Assembly: GCA_003134785.1 (NCBI GenBank)
Contig: PLCN01000003.1
Span: 1-64,000, forward strand
Length of the DNA stretch: 64,000 nt
Reading direction: 5' to 3'
From: Spartobacteria bacterium
GTDB taxonomy: Bacteria > Verrucomicrobiota > Verrucomicrobiia > Chthoniobacterales > UBA10450
Within the stretch, counting starts at the first letter, position 1. Each line of letters starts with the position of its first letter. Shown piece after piece: positions 61,044-64,000 of the stretch. Made by a program: the position numbers and the translations under genes. A model generated the notes under the pieces. The model ran no database searches. It was not told where the DNA came from and saw nothing but the letters and a program-made list of their open reading frames with translations.

Positions 61044-62375
61044 ATGAGCTCAGATGTGCGCGTTCGTTTTGCCCCCTCGCCTACCGGTTTTCTCCATATC
61101 GGCGGCGCGCGCACGGTGTTATTCAACTGGCTCTACGCCAAACACACCGGCGGCACGCTGGTTCTGCGCATCGAAGATACGGATCGCGCGCGTAACACTC
61201 AGGAGGCCGCGCAGGCCATCTACGACGGGTTGCGTTGGCTCGGACTCAATTGGGACGAAGGCCCGGAAGCCAGTGGAGATCACGGCCCGTACTTTCAAAG
61301 CGAACGCGAAGCGATCTATCAAAGTTATCTCGACAAACTCCGTGCCGCTAACCGCGTCTATGACGACGCCGGTTCCATCCGTTTCCGCTTCGCGCGCGAA
61401 AAAGTGGTCGTCGATGACGTCATCTGCGGCCACATCGAATTCGACATGGCGAGTTCCGAGACGAATCCGGACATGACAATTCGCCGTGCAGACGGCTCGT
61501 GGATCTTCCACTTCGTCAACGTCGTCGACGACATCGAGATGAAGATTTCGCACGTCATTCGCGGTGAAGATCACCTTTCGAATACACCCAAGCACATACA
61601 GCTGTACCGCGCGTTCGGCGCAACGCCGCCACGCTTTGCGCACATCCCGCTCATTCTAAATAAAGATGGTTCCAAGATGAGCAAACGTGATCAGGGCGCG
61701 AGCCTCAACACCTACATCGACGGCGGCTATCTTCCCGAAGCCGTGCGCAATTATCTTTGCTTGCTCGGCTGGTCGCCGAAAGACAACCGCGAAAAGATCG
61801 ATCTCAAAGAAGTCGTGCGCCTGTTCGAGCTCGAAAAGGTCCACCGCAAGAACGCGGCCTTCGACCTCGAAAAATGCACCTGGCTCAACGGCGAATACGT
61901 CCGCGAGCTAAGTGACGAGCGCTTCCACAGTCTTGCGCGACAGGCTCTGGAAAAAGCCGGCTTCGATCTTTCTACTTTCCCACCCGATTACGTCCGTGCC
62001 GCGCTCGACACTTGCAACGGCAAGTTCAAGATCTTCAGCGAGCTGCCCGGTTATTGCGGTTTCTATTTCAAAGACGATTTCGAACTTAATCCTGACGGCG
62101 TCGCGAAACATTTCGTCGCGGAGAACAAACCGCGCCTCCTCGCCGTTCGCGAAGCCTTCGCCGGGTTGGATAATTTTGACGCCGCAAAACTCGAGACCGG
62201 CTTGAAGGCCACGGCCGCGCAGCTCAATGTCAAAGTCGGCGCCTTAGTCCATCCCACCCGTCTCGCCGTCACCGGCACTAACGCCGGACCGAGCCTGTAT
62301 CATCTGCTTGAAATTCTTGGCAAAGATAGGGTGCTCGCGCGCATTGATCGCGCTCTGAATCTGCTGCCTGGGTAG
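61044..62375 (+). CDS. gltX: Glutamyl-tRNA synthetase
   Basis: The 443-residue class I synthetase has RFAPSPTGFLHIGGARTVLF (HIGH region), LRIEDTDRARN, and KDGSKMSKRDQGAS (KMSKS). The C-terminal anticodon domain is complete. The TAG stop at 62373-62375 is inside a long palindromic repeat. glnS follows convergently. Confidence 0.97.
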   Translation: MSSDVRVRFAPSPTGFLHIGGARTVLFNWLYAKHTGGTLVLRIEDTDRARNTQEAAQAIYDGLRWLGLNWDEGPEASGDHGPYFQSEREAIYQSYLDKLRAANRVYDDAGSIRFRFAREKVVVDDVICGHIEFDMASSETNPDMTIRRADGSWIFHFVNVVDDIEMKISHVIRGEDHLSNTPKHIQLYRAFGATPPRFAHIPLILNKDGSKMSKRDQGASLNTYIDGGYLPEAVRNYLCLLGWSPKDNREKIDLKEVVRLFELEKVHRKNAAFDLEKCTWLNGEYVRELSDERFHSLARQALEKAGFDLSTFPPDYVRAALDTCNGKFKIFSELPGYCGFYFKDDFELNPDGVAKHFVAENKPRLLAVREAFAGLDNFDAAKLETGLKATAAQLNVKVGALVHPTRLAVTGTNAGPSLYHLLEILGKDRVLARIDRALNLLPG

Positions 62376-62505
62376 CGCACGCGTCTCGCGTGTCTGGCGA
62401 TGGCGTCTCGCCATTGCGAACTTCATCGGCGCGCCGGCAAACCCTGGAAGAAAAGTTCGTTTCGGCGAGACGCCGAAACCAGCACGCGAGACGCGTGCGC
62501 TACCC
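62370..62505. repeat. Long palindromic repeat, family F
   Basis: Outer arms GGGTAGCGCACGCGTCTCGC at 62370 and its complement ending 62505 are exact for 23 bases. Inner arms (GGCGTCTCGCC and GGCGAGACGCC, each with flanking pairing) sit inside a ~33-base centre. It lies between convergent gltX and glnS and could end both transcripts. Confidence 0.92.
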
Positions 62506-62517
62506 AGAAGCTCGTTT

Positions 62518-64000
62518 CTACCGCTTCTTAACTTCCTTTGCCCACGTGTCCTTCAACGTGATCGTGCGATTCAAGACCAGCACACCAGGCTGCGAATCGG
62601 GATCGAGCGCGAAGTAGCCGAGACGCTCGAACTGATAGCGGAGGGCGGGATCGGCGTCTTTCAGCGATGGTTCGCATTTGGCGGTCACAACTTCGAGCGA
62701 GTTCGGATTCACGAAGGACTTGAAGTCACCATCAGCATCGGGCTCCGGAACTGTGAAAAGCCGATCGTAAAGCCGCACTTCGGCCTCGATCGCATGCGCC
62801 GCGCTCACCCAATGAATCGTGCCCTTGATTTTGCGACGCGAGGTTGCGCCACCCGTCTTGCTCTCGAGATCGGCCGAGCAACGTAATTCGATCACATTAC
62901 CCGCGTCATCTTTCACGACCTCGTCGCACTTAATAATGTAGGCGTACTTAAGCCGCACTTCGCCGCCTGGCTTCAAACGAAAATATTTTGGCGGCGGAGT
63001 TTCCGCGAAATCCGCGCTCTCTATGAATAACTCGCGGCTGAACGGAATTTTGCGCGAGCCGGCCCCGGGATCTTCCGGATTATTCACCGCTTCGAGTTCC
63101 TCGATCTGACCTCCGGGATAATTCGTGATCACGATTTTGATCGGTCGAAGCACGGCAAGGCGACGGGGCGAGGTCCGATTGAATTCCTCGCGCACAGTGT
63201 GCTCGAGCACCGCGACGTCCGTCATGCTCGGATATTTCGTGATGCCGATGTTGTAGGCGAAAGAGCGCAACCCGCTGGCGGTCATGCCGCGGCGCCGGAG
63301 ACCGGAAATGGTCGGCATGCGCGGATCGTCCCAGCCGTTGACGAGCCCATCGCTCACGAGCTCCATGAGCTTGCGCTTGCTCATGACCGTGTAGGTAAGG
63401 TTCAGTCGCGCGAATTCGTATTGATGTGGCAGGGGGCGCGGCAGATCGAGCGACGCAAGCAGCCAATCATAAAGCGGCCGATGCACCTCGAACTCAAGGG
63501 TACAGATCGAATGGGTAATGCCTTCGATGTAATCGCTCAGCGTATGCGCAAAATCGTACATCGGATAAATGCGCCATGCATTGCCGGTTTGATGATGCTC
63601 CGCGTGACGGATGCGATAGAGCACCGGATCGCGCAGCCACATATTCGGCGCGCTCATGTCGATCTTTGCGCGAAGCGTGCGCGCGCCATCCGGAAATTCG
63701 CCCGCTTTCATTCGCGCGAGCAGATCGAGATTTTCCTCGGATGGGCGATTTCGAAACGGGCCCTCTTTTCCGAGCCGGCGATACTCGTCCGTTTCCTCGG
63801 GCGTCATGTCGCAAACGTAGGCGTTGCCCTTCCGCACGAGTTCGACCGCGTAATCGTAAAGCTGGCCGAAATAATCGGACGCGTAACCCGGAGCGCGACC
63901 CAGGTGCTCATTCGCCCATTCATCAATGAGCCATTTCACATCGAACATGATGGAATCGATGTATTCGGTCTCTTCCTTGGCGGGATTTGTGTCGTCCATG
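62518..64000 (-). CDS. glnS: Glutaminyl-tRNA synthetase, 5' end beyond window
   Basis: The visible 493 residues begin inside the conserved (R)MDDTNPAKEETEYIDSI, so the HIGH motif and roughly 65-75 residues are missing past base 64000. The KMSKS equivalent is LTYTVMSKRKLMELV. The DDTNP, NMWLRDPVLYRI and anticodon-binding beta-barrel regions are all present. With gltX it supports direct charging of tRNA(Gln). Confidence 0.95.
   Translation of the reverse strand, partial: MDDTNPAKEETEYIDSIMFDVKWLIDEWANEHLGRAPGYASDYFGQLYDYAVELVRKGNAYVCDMTPEETDEYRRLGKEGPFRNRPSEENLDLLARMKAGEFPDGARTLRAKIDMSAPNMWLRDPVLYRIRHAEHHQTGNAWRIYPMYDFAHTLSDYIEGITHSICTLEFEVHRPLYDWLLASLDLPRPLPHQYEFARLNLTYTVMSKRKLMELVSDGLVNGWDDPRMPTISGLRRRGMTASGLRSFAYNIGITKYPSMTDVAVLEHTVREEFNRTSPRRLAVLRPIKIVITNYPGGQIEELEAVNNPEDPGAGSRKIPFSRELFIESADFAETPPPKYFRLKPGGEVRLKYAYIIKCDEVVKDDAGNVIELRCSADLESKTGGATSRRKIKGTIHWVSAAHAIEAEVRLYDRLFTVPEPDADGDFKSFVNPNSLEVVTAKCEPSLKDADPALRYQFERLGYFALDPDSQPGVLVLNRTITLKDTWAKEVKKR

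Overview
The window reads as a high-G+C chromosome segment from a soil-type member of the Verrucomicrobiota. This is inferred from gene content and style: a verrucomicrobial-looking type II secretion set, imelysin plus FTR1, many palindromic intergenic repeats, and secreted proteins of unknown function. Nothing in the window, such as an rRNA, fixes the taxonomy.

Region by region: (1) 1-5500 is a chromosomal integron. intI lies on the + strand but is broken by one in-frame TGA. attI follows at about 4399, and a short cassette array runs away from it on the - strand with recognisable attC sites at 3806-3929, 3321-3442, 2974-3034, 532-635 (disrupted) and 1-34 (cut by the window). An IS1595-family transposase and a block of unknown genes sit inside the array. 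(2) 5500-14000 is a type II secretion or pseudopilus locus: gspF, a secreted unknown and gspG on +, converging on gspH-I-J-K-L-M plus a proline-rich secreted protein on -. gspD and gspE are absent. (3) 14000-35900 holds imelysin/FTR1 iron uptake, a PilT-type ATPase, a large beta-propeller protein, DoxX, cysE-cysteine desulfurase, SprT-like and matrixin proteases, prfB with its programmed frameshift, a frameshifted RAYT transposase, ftsB-eno, secreted unknowns, an acylphosphatase, and an ABC transporter operon. (4) 35900-39700 holds a GT9 glycosyltransferase, ispD, yqeY, fabD and a TonB-like protein. (5) 39850-52900 is a respiratory complex I operon, nuoD-(two BamE-like lipoproteins)-nuoEF-G-H-I-J-K-L-M-N, without nuoABC. 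(6) 53000-64000 holds an HNH protein, a hotdog thioesterase, a TetR-MFP-RND efflux operon with a perfect operator palindrome, tilS, a truncated FAD oxidoreductase, gltX and the 3' part of glnS.

Two themes run across the window. First, the 9-mer TCGTTAGGC (or its complement) occurs 16 times outside the integron, about 0.5 being expected by chance, mostly inside conserved genes. It is identical to the terminal R' box of the integron attC site at 532-540. It behaves like a DNA uptake word or another selected chromosomal signal. Second, at least eight families of long palindromic intergenic repeats punctuate gene junctions. Some have become coding sequence, in the gspK N-terminus and the NuoE-NuoF linker, and one family flanks a RAYT transposase.
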